A DNA stretch of 6,795 nt from Planctomycetota bacterium (GTDB lineage: Bacteria > Planctomycetota > MHYJ01 > JACPRB01): NCBI GenBank assembly GCA_016200125.1, contig JACQFK010000519.1:1-6795 (forward strand), given 5' to 3'. Shown here one piece after another: positions 6,126-6,795 of the stretch (its first letter is position 1; every line of letters starts with the position of its first letter). The position numbers were made by a program, and so were the translations under genes. The notes beneath the pieces were generated by a model. The model was given only the letters and a program-made list of their open reading frames with translations, did no database searches and was not told the DNA's origin.

Positions 6126-6145
6126 GCCGCTTTTTGGGGTACGAT
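6117..6145 (+). promoter_or_regulatory. Candidate sigma70-like promoter for the gene at 6155
   Basis: TTGGCA (6117-6122, one mismatch to TTGACA) and TACGAT (6140-6145, two mismatches to TATAAT) are separated by the ideal 17 bases. Transcription would start near 6152-6153, two or three bases before the ATG at 6155, so the message would be leaderless or nearly so. No ribosome-binding site precedes that ATG, which agrees. Confidence 0.5.
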
Positions 6146-6154
6146 TGCCTGCAG

Positions 6155-6795
6155 ATGGCGGACGGAAGCACATTCGTCGACCGGCTCCGAAACGGGCTCG
6201 CGCGGATCGACGCGGAAGCCGAGGGGGTCTGGGATTCGGAGGCGCTGAAGACGCTTCGCCGGAGCGTGGAACTCACGCTCTCGCGGCTCGAAACGGGCGT
6301 CGAGTCGGCCCGATTCAGGTTCCAGAACACCGGCGGCAAACCCCTCCTCTTCCTGGGCAACGAGGCGCTTCCGATGGAGCCCGAGCGGCTCTTCAGCCTC
6401 CTCAACGCCATGGAGATCGCCCTCCAGCCCGGCGAGGGGCTGGACCTGGATGGCGGCATGGCGGCCTGGCTCATCCGTCCCGAGGTCAACGAGACGGACA
6501 GCAATCTCCGGCAGGCGGAGGAGCATCTGAAGCTCCTGAAGCTGAACCGCGACCGGGACCACGGCGCCACCCAGGCCGCGGACTCGGCCCGGATCCGGCT
6601 CCGCTCGCGGCTGACGCAGCTCGTCGGCGCCCTGCAGGTGGCGAACAACCCTTCGGCAGGCCCGCTCCCGGCCGTCAAGGTCAATCGGGAGACCGTCCTC
6701 CGCGCGACTCCCCCGCCGGCGCCGGCGCCGGCTCCTCCTCCGCCCCCCCCGCCGCCGCCCAAACGGGAAACCGCCGTGCGTCCGGCGCCGCCGCC
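6155..6795 (+). CDS. Unrecognised protein with Pro/Ala-rich linker, N-terminal part (runs off right edge)
   Basis: The frame from the ATG at 6155 stays open for 213 codons to the window edge with high G/C at third positions. I translated it by hand. It starts MADGSTFVDRLRNGLARID, has no signal peptide or membrane helix in this part, and is rich in charged helical stretches (about 20-55 and about 125-170, for example LRQAEEHLKLLKLNRDRD). Between them lies a more compact segment with KPLLFLGNEALPMEPERLF and GEGLDLDGGMAAWLI. A Pro/Ala-rich linker begins at about 186 (PPPAPAPAPPPPPPPPP, then KRETAVRPAPPP), which suggests a second domain beyond the window. I do not recognise the family. A cytoplasmic or membrane-tethered scaffold with a C-terminal module is possible. 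No ribosome site is visible, and a promoter candidate ends ten bases upstream. Confidence 0.75.
   Translation, partial: MADGSTFVDRLRNGLARIDAEAEGVWDSEALKTLRRSVELTLSRLETGVESARFRFQNTGGKPLLFLGNEALPMEPERLFSLLNAMEIALQPGEGLDLDGGMAAWLIRPEVNETDSNLRQAEEHLKLLKLNRDRDHGATQAADSARIRLRSRLTQLVGALQVANNPSAGPLPAVKVNRETVLRATPPPAPAPAPPPPPPPPPKRETAVRPAPP

Larger units (their letters stand above)
5874..6154. other. Divergent intergenic region with two promoter candidates
   Basis: These 281 bases separate the minus-strand TPR/LamG gene from the plus-strand gene at 6155. They contain the minus-strand ribosome site, a small stem CCGTCG/CGACGG (5902-5907 with 5916-5921), three CCGTCGG heptamers at 5902, 5923 and 5945, a leftward promoter candidate (6034-6062) and a rightward one with an overlapping inverted repeat (6103-6145). 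Frames that are open here on either strand look like shadows of the flanking genes. Confidence 0.5.

Noticed and set aside
6103..6135. Hairpin followed by TTTTT as an intrinsic terminator
   Set aside because: The T run starts five bases after the stem and no rightward gene ends here, so a promoter-associated operator fits better. It is not fully excluded.
4798..6762. A 654-residue minus-strand frame crossing the intergenic region and two genes
   Set aside because: Its sequence is a frame-shifted reading of the TPR/LamG gene and the antisense of the gene at 6155, rich in Gly, Arg and Ser, with no domain.
1..6795. CRISPR array, tRNA, rRNA, insertion sequence or phage genes
   Set aside because: No regularly spaced repeats, cloverleaf-like elements, transposase or integrase motifs were seen on either strand.

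Overview
The window is GC-rich bacterial DNA with strong G/C preference at third codon positions. The domain set (a secreted protein with delta-60/DUF5122-type beta-propeller repeats, a membrane-anchored TPR plus LamG-like protein, and a multi-spanning membrane protein with an embedded spermidine-synthase-like Rossmann domain) is common in Planctomycetota and also occurs in other large-genome bacteria such as Myxococcota and Verrucomicrobiota. Planctomycetota is my best guess. It rests on gene content only, and no rRNA or other marker is present.

Layout from left to right: (1) positions 1-938, minus strand, hold the first 312 residues of a secreted beta-propeller protein that runs off the left edge. 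(2) A 315-bp intergenic stretch holds short palindromes, one copy of a C-rich direct repeat and a possible small upstream ORF. (3) 1254-3815, plus strand, encode an 853-residue protein with about 14 membrane helices and a SAM-synthase-like fold in the middle; the second copy of the direct repeat forms its C-terminal codons. (4) 3866-4471, plus strand, encode a short secreted protein that looks coding only to about 4305. It then runs into the antisense of its convergent neighbour and is probably truncated. (5) 4326-5873, minus strand, encode a single-pass membrane protein with TPRs and a LamG-like jelly roll. Its natural start seems to be an ATC codon behind a perfect AGGAGG. (6) A divergent intergenic region of about 280 bp has a sigma70-like promoter candidate in each direction and an inverted repeat over one -35 box. 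(7) 6155 to the right edge, plus strand, encode the first 213 residues of an unrecognised protein ending in a Pro/Ala-rich linker; its message may be leaderless.

No operon is evident. Neighbouring genes alternate in strand, and most products are predicted to be exported or in the membrane, so this looks like a stretch of envelope and surface genes rather than one pathway. There is no tRNA, rRNA, CRISPR array or recognisable transposase. The most useful points for a second look are the ATC start, the direct repeat flanking and partly encoding the membrane protein, that protein's altered active site and paradoxical topology, and the promoter-operator arrangement near 6103-6155.
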